DNA from: a virus
Length of the DNA stretch: 30,207 bases
IMG/VR virus record: IMGVR_UViG_3300022602_000020
Coordinates: 1-30,207 of that record
Direction: 5' to 3' (one strand)
Part shown: in pieces, positions 13,886 through 20,975 of the stretch
Layout: each line of letters begins with the position of its first letter
Position numbering within the stretch: position 1 is the first letter of the stretch
Notes under the pieces: model-generated
Seen by the model: the letters and a program-made list of their open reading frames with translations, nothing else
What the model was told of the DNA's origin: nothing
Database searches by the model: none
Translations under genes and position numbers: made by a program

Positions 13886-15153
13886 TTGGCTAAATCTACA
13901 GGTTCGTTAGATGTGGCAGATAAATTTGGGGTTTTGTTATCAATTGATTTTAACGATTCGGCCTGCTGTTGATTCACATCTAAAATCTGTGCCTGCGTAT
14001 CATACGTGGCCTGGTAAACGCTGCCAATGTCACCACCGCCAATGGCCTGCAGTGATGACGCAATTACTTGGGGTGCTTTACTGTTATTTTTTTCTAAAGT
14101 ATCTGCGAAATTAGCGCTAACTTCATCGGTGGCGTTTTCATTACGTTCCGCGATTTCATTAACAATATCATTATAAATCTTTTCCGCAGCTTGTGGGCCC
14201 ATTACACCAGAAACAGGGGAAGTTAACGCAGCATAATATGAACCACCTTCTGCAAACATCTTATTTGCATAATCTAAAATTTCATCGTTTTTCATTCCCA
14301 TTTTTTTACCCGTACGAAGGAATTCGTTAGTGAGCTGCTGCTGTTGCTCTGTGGTAATACCTTCCAATCCGTACCGTTCCAGGCCTTGTTTTTCTAAACT
14401 TTTATCCAGGGCATTTGAAAATTCTTCCTTAATGGCAAATTCACCCAGGCCTGCAGCCAGCTCGCGCATTAATTCATCCCAGGCACGACCAGCTGCACGT
14501 GCGGCCTTTTCAGCTGCCACCCCAGCCCTAATTTCTTCATCGGTAAAAATTTTAGCATTCTCGGCCAGCTCCTTCATATGTTCTGAACCCATTTGAAGTA
14601 CCGGGATTAAATCAGCTCCAGATTTACCGAAAATCTTCATAATGGTTTCGGTATATTGCGTGGCATCACCAGATTTCTTTATGGCATCTGATAAACTATA
14701 AACCACATCTATAGCTTTAACTTGCTTTGCGCTATTTTCATCCGTAGCCAAACCTAAGGCACGTAAGATATTTAAATTAGCGGCCGAACCCTGGGAAGCT
14801 TCATTTAAAAACTTATTTGTCTTAACCAGGGCCATCCCAATTTGCTCAATACCTACCCCAGATTCTTTACCAGCTTTACCCAGGGTTTGTAAATCCGATG
14901 ATGATGCACCCGTTTTCTTCATCGTGTTTTGCAGATCCATAAAGTACTGACCTGCTTCCCGAATCCCGGAATATATGTTACTGACGATAGTAGTAACTGC
15001 AAAGGCACCCAGGAACATCTTAGTGGCCTTATTCGCTGCGTCACCAAAGCTATTAGCCATCGCCATCCCGGCCTGTTCAGCTGCGGCCGATGCGCCTTTA
15101 CTGAGCCCGGAGAAGTCACCACCAAATTTTACTTTTACATCTGAATCTGCCAT
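13882..15153 (-). CDS. Tail tape measure protein (423 aa)
   Basis: Long, mostly helical, alanine-rich protein with an N-terminal VKVKFGGDFSGLSKGASAAA segment, a common start of tape measure proteins, a hydrophobic segment FLGAFAVTTIVSNIYSG (about 47-63) and heptad-like charged stretches (LAENAKIFTDEEIRAGVAAEK). It sits after the tail-chaperone candidate, as in other siphoviruses. At about 0.15 nm per residue, it predicts a tail near 60-65 nm, shorter than most siphoviruses. It lacks a visible lytic domain. Confidence 0.8.
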   Translation of the reverse strand: MADSDVKVKFGGDFSGLSKGASAAAEQAGMAMANSFGDAANKATKMFLGAFAVTTIVSNIYSGIREAGQYFMDLQNTMKKTGASSSDLQTLGKAGKESGVGIEQIGMALVKTNKFLNEASQGSAANLNILRALGLATDENSAKQVKAIDVVYSLSDAIKKSGDATQYTETIMKIFGKSGADLIPVLQMGSEHMKELAENAKIFTDEEIRAGVAAEKAARAAGRAWDELMRELAAGLGEFAIKEEFSNALDKSLEKQGLERYGLEGITTEQQQQLTNEFLRTGKKMGMKNDEILDYANKMFAEGGSYYAALTSPVSGVMGPQAAEKIYNDIVNEIAERNENATDEVSANFADTLEKNNSKAPQVIASSLQAIGGGDIGSVYQATYDTQAQILDVNQQQAESLKSIDNKTPNLSATSNEPVDLAK

Positions 15154-15154
15154 T

Positions 15155-15739
15155 TTAATTTCGGTTTAGGTTATTGTTTTTATTTTGAGATTCAGCGGCC
15201 TTGTAATCCTCCATAGCTTGCCATTCCTGCTCTGAAACTACATCTATCTTCGCACCATTAGCTTTACAATGGGCAATATGCAGCCAAACAGCTTCGGCTT
15301 CTGGCATTGTCCAAGCTTCTTCTAAACTGCACCCATTACGCGTTAGGCCTGCGATAATGGATAAATGCCAGGGGATTCCACAATCACTGCTTTTGCTATC
15401 CTTTTCCCAGAAACGTGGCCATAGCGCCTGGGCATTAAAATAGTTAATCAGCTTTATAGCTTCGCGTAAAAAAACAGCAGGCCTATGGTTATATAAAGCT
15501 AGTAAATAGCTTTCTTTTAGCGTTGGTCCTCCACGCGTGCTTTCCATATCATACGTGCTTAATACCCGTACCGCAAACAGTAGATCCTGGGGCGTAAGGT
15601 TAAGCTTAATATTTAGGACAGGGCTATTTACAGCTTCCAGGGCAACGCGGTGACGTAGGCAGAATGGTAAAAGAGTTTTACCGCAAACCTTGACGGTAGG
15701 CGGTAAAATTGTTGCGGCCTTTATCCACCTATTTTCCAT
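15155..15739 (-). CDS. Tail assembly chaperone candidate (194 aa)
   Basis: Position between the tail-tube candidate and the tape measure is where tail-assembly chaperones lie. The C-terminal half has NGCSLEEAWTMPEAEAVWLH, a W-M-P-E helix typical of such proteins. The N-terminal part (residues about 20-60) includes LPFCLRHRVALEAVNSPVLN and LTPQDLLFAVRVLSTYDM. No -1 frameshift signal or second overlapping frame was recognised here, unlike the classic lambda G/GT arrangement. A metabolic role is unlikely given the setting. The assignment rests mainly on position. Confidence 0.6.
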   Translation of the reverse strand: MENRWIKAATILPPTVKVCGKTLLPFCLRHRVALEAVNSPVLNIKLNLTPQDLLFAVRVLSTYDMESTRGGPTLKESYLLALYNHRPAVFLREAIKLINYFNAQALWPRFWEKDSKSSDCGIPWHLSIIAGLTRNGCSLEEAWTMPEAEAVWLHIAHCKANGAKIDVVSEQEWQAMEDYKAAESQNKNNNLNRN

Positions 15740-15747
15740 CGGTGGGT

Positions 15748-15765
15748 TAATCCCTTTAGGGATTA
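15748..15765 (-). terminator. Hairpin after tail-tube candidate
   Basis: TAATCCC/GGGATTA with a four-base loop overlaps and directly follows the stop codon of the 116-aa gene. There is no long U-run, so it may be a weak terminator or an mRNA stabiliser. The loop and CCC/GGG stem match the hairpin at 26623-26640 (ATACCCC/GGGGTAT), suggesting a recurring element. It would leave the tube candidate at higher expression than the chaperone and tape measure. Confidence 0.5.
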
Positions 15766-16113
15766 CGTGCTAATACCTTGGTATTTCTTCGCCTTGATCT
15801 GAATCTTACGGAAACCATTGTTAGTACCAGCATCATCAGTTGAAATGATAATGTAGCTAATACCGTTATAAGTAATCGTCGATGCAGGCAAGGGAATCGA
15901 GGATGTGGGTTTAAGCACGCCAGTTAACGTAATTTCGTCGCGCTGGTCATCTAAACGCAAGGTGGCTACCACCCCGGTGCTGTCCATTACTTCGGCCTGG
16001 ATTACATCGGTTTTGCTAATGTCATCCGATTGCAACGTAATAAAACCATTAGTAGAAGTTGCGTCATAAACGCCCCAAACCTGGGCGGTTCCGTAAGTAG
16101 TGGGTGTGGCCAT
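15763..16113 (-). CDS. Small tail tube/major tail protein candidate (116 aa)
   Basis: Beta-rich, no Cys, with segments TDVIQAEVMDSTGVVATLRL, DDQRDEITLTGVLKPTSSIP and FRKIQIKAKKYQ. The VxDxxGxV...R.DDxxxEIT pattern occurs in small tail proteins of other phages, as far as can be judged from memory. It begins its own expression module, with the conserved motif at 16119-16141 and a hairpin at its end, which fits a high-copy structural protein such as the tail tube. At 116 residues it is smaller than most tail-tube proteins, so another tail role is possible. Gene order (connectors before, chaperone after) supports the tube. Confidence 0.6.
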   Translation of the reverse strand: MATPTTYGTAQVWGVYDATSTNGFITLQSDDISKTDVIQAEVMDSTGVVATLRLDDQRDEITLTGVLKPTSSIPLPASTITYNGISYIIISTDDAGTNNGFRKIQIKAKKYQGIST

Positions 16114-16118
16114 AGCTT

Positions 16119-16141
16119 ATAAAAACGCGTTTGTGTCAAAA
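16119..16141 (-). promoter_or_regulatory. Conserved virion-module motif, copy 4
   Basis: On the minus strand TTTTGACACAAACGCG is followed by TTTTTAT; the ATG of the tail-tube candidate lies five bases further on. The motif sits in the 32-base gap between that gene and the upstream tail-terminator candidate. Together with copies at 11346, 17810, 19368 and 22835 it defines the core. Confidence 0.8.
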
Positions 16142-16145
16142 TGGA

Positions 16146-16580
16146 TTACTGGGGTGGGTAAACGGCCACTAAACTGTATTGGATAACGTTACCCCATCGA
16201 CGATCAGCTACCCCTTCATCATCCGAAATTACCTGGCTAAAATATAATGTACCTTGCTGCCATAAGCTCTGCATCGTCGCAAAATCCTCCATAATGGCCT
16301 GGGTGGCCTCCACGCGTGCGCGATGCTGTGCCAGGGTAGAATCATCCGCTGAGGAATAGACGTAAATGCGTACCGTAATGGCAAAATTTCCATTAGGGGT
16401 GCCACCTAGATCTGGGTGGGCTTGGGCAGATTCCGCGTGGATAATAATGATAGGTAGGGACCGGATGGCATCGGTTTGACCTGCCACCAGCTCCACGCTG
16501 GGAAGCATCGTCGCGTTGGCCTGGAATAAAGCTAATAGCGATTGCTCAGTGATGGTACGAATTCCGTATAACGTAGTCAT
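16146..16580 (-). CDS. Tail terminator-like protein (144 aa)
   Basis: Length, position just upstream of the tail-tube candidate and the alternating strands and helices (LPIIIIHAESAQAHPDLGG, NFAITVRIYVYSSADD, HRARVEATQAIMEDF) resemble lambda gpU-type tail terminator or tail-completion proteins, which cap the tube. The first helix TITEQSLLALFQANATMLP is typical of that fold. The assignment is by architecture and order, not by a unique motif. The start overlaps the upstream stop by four bases. Confidence 0.6.
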   Translation of the reverse strand: MTTLYGIRTITEQSLLALFQANATMLPSVELVAGQTDAIRSLPIIIIHAESAQAHPDLGGTPNGNFAITVRIYVYSSADDSTLAQHRARVEATQAIMEDFATMQSLWQQGTLYFSQVISDDEGVADRRWGNVIQYSLVAVYPPQ

Positions 16581-17467
16581 AAATTAAAATAGGATGCGGT
16601 ATTGGTAGCTTTCCAAATAACCACAGAATTTTTATTCATATAATTGGCCATCTGGGCACGCATTTTTAAAGCACGCTGGTTAATGGCTGCCTTGGTCCAG
16701 GATTCATTACCCAGCTTATTACCGATAACATTACCCACCGTAATTTCTGGGGTTTGCTTTTGTTGGGATTTATCGATGGCGATAGCGTTACCAGCTGCAT
16801 TTTTATTTTTGGCCCAGGCCGGTACCGTAATTTTTGCACCGATCCTTTGAGCTGCAAACCAGTAAGCAGATTTAAGCAGGCCTACATCCTTTTGCTTAAA
16901 TTTAATGTATTTATTTAATTCATCTTCATCTTGGACAATAGCAAAAGAATGCTCAGCTTCCTTCGCGGATGTTTTAAGTCCACCACGGCCACCATCTAAT
17001 CGGTATTGGCGCATAAAGTTATCCATCGCATCTATGCTACCGCGTGGGAAGTACTTGGTTGGCGTTCCCTGGTTGCCATATTTGGCCTGGAATTGTACCC
17101 ATCGGATTTTACGGCCAGAAGCTGGACCTAACCTATTATTACGTTCACCCCAGGCCTTAAATACGTCATAATCGCCTATAGAAGCGATTTGTTGGCTAGT
17201 CGCGTGCTCAATTGGTTGAAATATCTTCCTGGCCGAATTAGTGACGTTATCAAACCCCACCTTTTTAGCTGCAATAGTACCACCCGTTCCACCCGATGAT
17301 TTGCTAGCAAACGGCCGGGTATATCCCACCATATCTTTACAAAATAAACCGGCCTGCTGGCGAATCACTGTAGATATTTCTTTACCCATAACAGTTGCGT
17401 AGTCCTGGATATGGGCCAGAAAAATAGTGTCATCTACTACTACATTACCACGCGCTCGAATTGCCAT
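16577..17467 (-). CDS. Tail completion or neck protein candidate (296 aa)
   Basis: Located between a head-closure candidate and the tail terminator candidate, where HK97 gp10-like or lambda gpZ-like tail completion proteins are encoded. The protein is basic, has an N-terminal helix (IQDYATVMGKEISTVIRQQA) followed by Gly/Ser-rich regions, and a long helical C-terminal half with many Lys and Asn. An N-terminal segment resembling minor tail gpZ is plausible, but no signature is certain. No nuclease or enzymatic motif is seen. The stop and start couple to both neighbours. Confidence 0.5.
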   Translation of the reverse strand: MAIRARGNVVVDDTIFLAHIQDYATVMGKEISTVIRQQAGLFCKDMVGYTRPFASKSSGGTGGTIAAKKVGFDNVTNSARKIFQPIEHATSQQIASIGDYDVFKAWGERNNRLGPASGRKIRWVQFQAKYGNQGTPTKYFPRGSIDAMDNFMRQYRLDGGRGGLKTSAKEAEHSFAIVQDEDELNKYIKFKQKDVGLLKSAYWFAAQRIGAKITVPAWAKNKNAAGNAIAIDKSQQKQTPEITVGNVIGNKLGNESWTKAAINQRALKMRAQMANYMNKNSVVIWKATNTASYFNL

Positions 17468-17811
17468 TACGTTGGGCCAGCGCTAGACATTACTTTACAA
17501 ATAATCCAGGCCGATGGTGGGCGGTCATTAATTGCGACGATTCTAAATTGTGTACCGTTGTAATTGACCAGGTTACCGTAGATCACAATGCCAGGATTAA
17601 GTACCGTATCGGTACGTAAAAATTTAATATCGTATGAAGTTGAATTAAGAAAACCTCCCGTGGTCATATCCTGCTGAACCATCGGTGCTGACATTAAAAC
17701 GTTAAACGCTACGGGCGTACCGGTAGTAGTGTGCTGAACAGTTACAGCTTTGGGAATTTCGCTAAGAATAATCGCAGCGTCGGCGGCCCATTCATCTTGT
17801 ATCATTCCCAT
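17467..17811 (-). CDS. Head-tail connector/head closure-like protein (114 aa)
   Basis: Small beta-rich protein (AVTVQHTTTGTPVAFNVLMS, YDIKFLRTDTVLNPGIVIYG, QFRIVAINDRPPSAWIICKV), in line with head-closure or stopper proteins such as lambda gpFII or SPP1 gp16-like folds. It is the first gene after the capsid terminator and begins with the conserved motif at 17810-17831, whose final bases overlap its ATG. A second ATG two codons later is an alternative. It likely links the portal-joiner ring to the tail. Confidence 0.6.
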   Translation of the reverse strand: MGMIQDEWAADAAIILSEIPKAVTVQHTTTGTPVAFNVLMSAPMVQQDMTTGGFLNSTSYDIKFLRTDTVLNPGIVIYGNLVNYNGTQFRIVAINDRPPSAWIICKVMSSAGPT

Positions 17812-17831
17812 AAAAACGCGTTACAGTCAAA
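17810..17831 (-). promoter_or_regulatory. Conserved virion-module motif, copy 3, just after the capsid terminator
   Basis: On the minus strand TTTGACTGTAACGCG is followed by TTTTTAT; the final AT overlaps the ATG of the 114-aa gene. Placement directly downstream of a hairpin at 17845-17867 argues that transcription stops after the capsid gene and restarts here. That makes a promoter role more likely than a purely translational element. Confidence 0.85.
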
Positions 17832-17844
17832 GCACGTAAATAAA

Positions 17845-17867
17845 ATGGGCTCCGATTTGGAGCCCAT
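17845..17867 (-). terminator. Strong hairpin after major capsid gene
   Basis: ATGGGCTCC and GGAGCCCAT form a perfect 9-bp stem with a five-base loop, 24 bases beyond the capsid stop codon. On the minus strand it is followed by TTTTATTTA, a moderate U-tract, and preceded by an A-run, so it may also work in the reverse direction. It is one of the best terminator candidates in the window and would limit read-through from the highly expressed capsid gene. Confidence 0.75.
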
Positions 17868-17890
17868 TGTTTTTTGTATTTGAATTACGA

Positions 17891-18856
17891 TTACGAAGTA
17901 AACGCAACTCGAGCAAGCGCAGCAGGATTTCCGACTGCAGTACCCTGGATTAGGTTGGCATTGAAGTGAAGCTTTCCTTCCTGCCAATTATAATATTGAC
18001 GGAAGGCGAGAGAGAAGCCTGAACCACCTTCACCATCTTGACCGTTGTCCGTAATAATCTCCTGCGTGCCACCACCGACCGTGATGGTATTGGGCACTCG
18101 AATTACCGACATTAAGCCTTGTTTCGCCGATGCGATGCCATTCAAACCTTCAGTATAAGCAGTACCAGTAGTGGGGAAAGCGCTGTACTCCCAGCAGCGA
18201 AGGCCGTGAAGCTTACCGAAATATCCGTTGGAAAATTCATTAGACTGACCATCGCGAATAACGCTGTTGTCGCCGATGCTCAAGAATTGCGCTACTTGAG
18301 GATCAGCAAGCAATTGAGCATAACCAGAAGGCGAAAGTAATAACGTGCGGCCTTGGTAAGGAATGTTCATTTGCGTTAACTTCGTAACGATAGGAACAAT
18401 ACCACTAGCACGATTAAACGATGCCAAGCTACCAGAGTAACCAGCGTTAGTGAAATTTGCAGACGTGCAAAGAGCTAGCAAGTTGTCAAAAATAGATTTC
18501 GCAACTGACTCTACCATAGGTTCAATAAAAACATTTTTCAACATCGTCGGCGAAATCGCAGCGCTTTCAGTATCAGAAAATGCGATATCAACGAAAGTTT
18601 GCGTGCTCAACGTAACTGCAATATCAGCAGCGTTAGCGCTTTGCTCAGTGAAACCGACCGAAGGGTCATAGGTTTGAGCAGTAAGCGGAGCAGCGAGGCG
18701 CGTATGGACCACGTTACCAATATTCGCAACGTAAGGGGACCAGTCCGTTACGCAGATCTCTTTCAAGGGCTGCAGAACAGGCACCAGCGTGCGAAGGGTT
18801 TCGGCCGCCACGAATTGAGGAGCAAGGCCTTGATTTAAAACGGAATTAGTTGCCAT
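17891..18856 (-). CDS. Major capsid protein (HK97-fold, P22 gp5-like)
   Basis: The 321-residue protein follows the protease and scaffold as expected for a capsid gene. It has an N-terminal helix (QFVAAETLRTLVPVLQ), strands around HTRLAAPLTAQTYD and FVDIAFSDTE, a long central helix (TMLKNVFIEPMVESVAKSIF) and PYQGRTLLLSPSGYAQLL, a segment typical of the P22-type coat family. Length fits a small siphovirus capsid. Codon choice is cleaner and more G/C-rich than in neighbours, as expected for high expression. It is followed by a strong hairpin. The lack of a fused protease domain agrees with the separate protease at 19385-20956. Confidence 0.8.
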   Translation of the reverse strand: MATNSVLNQGLAPQFVAAETLRTLVPVLQPLKEICVTDWSPYVANIGNVVHTRLAAPLTAQTYDPSVGFTEQSANAADIAVTLSTQTFVDIAFSDTESAAISPTMLKNVFIEPMVESVAKSIFDNLLALCTSANFTNAGYSGSLASFNRASGIVPIVTKLTQMNIPYQGRTLLLSPSGYAQLLADPQVAQFLSIGDNSVIRDGQSNEFSNGYFGKLHGLRCWEYSAFPTTGTAYTEGLNGIASAKQGLMSVIRVPNTITVGGGTQEIITDNGQDGEGGSGFSLAFRQYYNWQEGKLHFNANLIQGTAVGNPAALARVAFTS

Positions 18857-18894
18857 TTTGTTTAGTTAATTGTGTTAGGAATTTTTAAGAAAAA

Positions 18895-19362
18895 TTATTT
18901 AATGCCTAGGTGAGCGATAATCTTATTACGATGTTTGTTATAGAAAGTTTGCTTTGCAGCACTAGGTGGCATCGCCAGGTATTCTTCCCAGAGCTCTTTA
19001 CCGGATTTATTTGCAGCTTCTGCTGTGCTACCAGGAATGATTTCTATAGGAGTAGCACCAGCGGCCGCCACGATCTGTGCGGCCTTCTTACCTACTGACT
19101 CAATTTTGTTATTAGCTTCGGCCTTTTCCTTTTCAACTGCGGCCAAGCTCTTTAACAATTCTTCAACCTTGCTAGCCAACGCGTCGCGTTCGGAAACAGC
19201 AGCTGCGGCCATCTCAAACTTTTCAGTCAAGGTAGCAATCTCAGCAGCCAGCGTATCATTCTTTTCTTTTAACGCAGAAACTTCTTTAGCGTGAGCTTCG
19301 GCCTCGGCATTCTTATTAGTGAATGCGGCTTTTAAGGCCTTAAAGGATTCTTCTAAAGTCAT
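18895..19362 (-). CDS. Scaffold-like coiled-coil protein (155 aa)
   Basis: Mostly one long coiled coil (residues about 1-105) with heptads of E, K, A and L (AEAHAKEVSALKEKNDTLAA, AAVEKEKAEANNKIESVGKK), then a Pro/Gly linker and a C-terminal helix (KQTFYNKHRNKIIAHLGIK) rich in basic residues. Helix-plus-basic-tail is the organisation of many phage scaffolding proteins, in which the C-terminus binds the coat. It lies directly between protease and capsid genes. It begins at the end of the conserved motif 19368-19389. No homologue can be named with certainty. Confidence 0.65.
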   Translation of the reverse strand: MTLEESFKALKAAFTNKNAEAEAHAKEVSALKEKNDTLAAEIATLTEKFEMAAAAVSERDALASKVEELLKSLAAVEKEKAEANNKIESVGKKAAQIVAAAGATPIEIIPGSTAEAANKSGKELWEEYLAMPPSAAKQTFYNKHRNKIIAHLGIK

Positions 19363-19367
19363 AGGTT

Positions 19368-19389
19368 ATAAAAACGCGTTCGTGTCAAA
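19368..19389 (-). promoter_or_regulatory. Conserved virion-module motif, copy 2
   Basis: On the minus strand TTTGACACGAACGCG is followed by TTTTTAT; the scaffold ATG is five bases later. The protease stop codon lies inside the TTTGAC part, so the site overlaps the end of the upstream gene. It is the same core as the four other copies and marks the start of the scaffold-capsid module. Confidence 0.85.
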
Positions 19390-20956
19390 TGGTCCGGCCT
19401 TTGTGACGTTTTTTAGCACCATCGTTTTGCTTCTTTTCCGTCTCCAGAGCTTCTTCCGCGTCGGCCTCATCATCCATTTTTTTAACGGTATCTGGGTGAA
19501 TACAATGCCAGCCAGCTTCGGTATAGGCCTCAGCACAATGCTCATCATTTTCGACGATATGGGCGATATGATGACCTTCGGCCTCAATTTTACCTACTAC
19601 GTCCACCTTGTAATACGGGGTGGCGCGTTCGTCAGCTTCCTGCTTCATATGCAGGCCGTGGTGCTCGACATTGTGTTTAGCCAAATACTCGCTAACTTTA
19701 GCACGATCTTCTTCGTGCCGGCCAGTTACCACGTGAATTTCTCGGCCAGCTTTAGCCATCTTTTTAAGGTGACGTGCGACAGATTTATTTAAGGTTTCAT
19801 CCTCATTTTCATTTTTAATCGTGCCATCGAAATCAGAAATAACGATGTGCTTTGATTCCATATGCTTTTCGTCCTTATCTTCATCTTCTTCCTCATCCTC
19901 ATCCATTTTAGGGGGAAGCTTATCAGCTTCTAAATCTGGGGTAGTAGGAACGCCATCTTCATCTTCATCATCATCCTCCTCATCATCCTTTTTAGAGGCC
20001 TGTGGTTTAAGGTTTAAGTTAATACCAACCAAAGCACGTGCGGACGCGGTAAGTAATTTACCTTTAGCTTCTGGCATCGTTTCATCAGCTTCCAGCTGTT
20101 TGTTTTCTTCATCAGCTTCCATTTGCTCAGCCACTGCGGAATCTAAAGATTCCATCAGCTCATCAAACCCATTAATAAGGCCAGTAACCAGGCCAACTGC
20201 GGCCGCTTTCGTACCGCTAAAGGTTTGGCCTTCCATAGACGAATCTTCAACAAATTCGCGGACCGATTTAACTGCCGTTTTAAACTGCGCCCAAATATCG
20301 ATAACTTCCTCCTGGAGCATAGCACGCTGGCGTTCGTCTAAAGACGTGCCAGGAATTCCAGCACCTTTGAACATCCCGGCTTTGATAACGTCCATTTTAA
20401 TACCTTCGTTAGCATAGGCCTGGGACATATCTGGATAAGCGATGTAAACACCTACCGAACCCACCGTAGATGATGGCGTGGCATAGAAGCTCTTAGCTTG
20501 CGATCCAAGCCAGTAGGCAGCGCTGCAGGCCTCGCTATCCGTAAAAGCGATAGTGTTTTTACTGCAATTTTTAATACGATTAGCCAGCTCTGGAACGCCC
20601 ACTGAGCAACCACCAGGCGAATCAATATGGAAAATAATGTTAGTAATACTTTTATCGTTTACTGCATCTTCCAACATTTCTTCAACGTCCTGGATATCGC
20701 AACATCCGCACATCTTTTCCATTTCGGAAAGATTCTTACCGATTACACCTTTAATGGGAATTACCGCGTAAGGAGGAAACTTTTCATAGGTTTGAACTTC
20801 ACCGAAAATGGCTGCAACCATTTCGCCAATATCCGAAATTTTGGTACCCAGGGGAATATGGGTCAGTTGGTTAGTACGCTCCAGGTAAGCTGCAGCTTGC
20901 TCAGATTTAATGAGCAGTGGGCGATTACCCTTAATGTCTTTTAATAAATTCTTCAT
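19385..20956 (-). CDS. Capsid maturation protease (S49/gpC-like) with C-terminal HAD phosphatase-like domain
   Basis: Residues 1-270 are an S49/ClpP-like serine protease of the lambda gpC type: FHIDSPGG (about 109-116), SEACSAAYWLGS with catalytic Ser145, and IKAGMFKGAG with the matching Lys197, 52 residues later as in the family. A Glu/Asp-rich linker occupies 322-365. Residues 366-490 have the complete order of HAD motifs: SDFDGT (Asp375, Asp377), VVTGR with Thr411, Lys450 in YYKVD, and HIVENDEH with Asp471. The latter resembles the 3'-phosphatase domain of phage polynucleotide kinases. An internal ATG at 19861 with AAGGA upstream could give the HAD domain alone, as lambda gpC gives Nu3. 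The fusion is unusual. Confidence 0.85.
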   Translation of the reverse strand: MKNLLKDIKGNRPLLIKSEQAAAYLERTNQLTHIPLGTKISDIGEMVAAIFGEVQTYEKFPPYAVIPIKGVIGKNLSEMEKMCGCCDIQDVEEMLEDAVNDKSITNIIFHIDSPGGCSVGVPELANRIKNCSKNTIAFTDSEACSAAYWLGSQAKSFYATPSSTVGSVGVYIAYPDMSQAYANEGIKMDVIKAGMFKGAGIPGTSLDERQRAMLQEEVIDIWAQFKTAVKSVREFVEDSSMEGQTFSGTKAAAVGLVTGLINGFDELMESLDSAVAEQMEADEENKQLEADETMPEAKGKLLTASARALVGINLNLKPQASKKDDEEDDDEDEDGVPTTPDLEADKLPPKMDEDEEEDEDKDEKHMESKHIVISDFDGTIKNENEDETLNKSVARHLKKMAKAGREIHVVTGRHEEDRAKVSEYLAKHNVEHHGLHMKQEADERATPYYKVDVVGKIEAEGHHIAHIVENDEHCAEAYTEAGWHCIHPDTVKKMDDEADAEEALETEKKQNDGAKKRHKGRTI

Positions 20957-20975
20957 AATTTTTTTTAGTAAATAG

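Noticed and set aside
15155-15200. Programmed frameshift for a tail chaperone
   Set aside because: The A-rich end (TAAAAAC) is not a canonical slippery heptamer and no overlapping second frame of useful length continues beyond the stop.
19319-19792. 157-codon plus-strand ORF
   Set aside because: It lies opposite the HAD domain, whose motifs are complete; the plus-strand translation has no recognisable domain.
19821-20417. 198-codon plus-strand ORF rich in Ser
   Set aside because: It is the antisense of the Asp/Glu-rich linker of the protease (GAT/GAA codons give TC-rich complement). No start signal or separate composition supports it.
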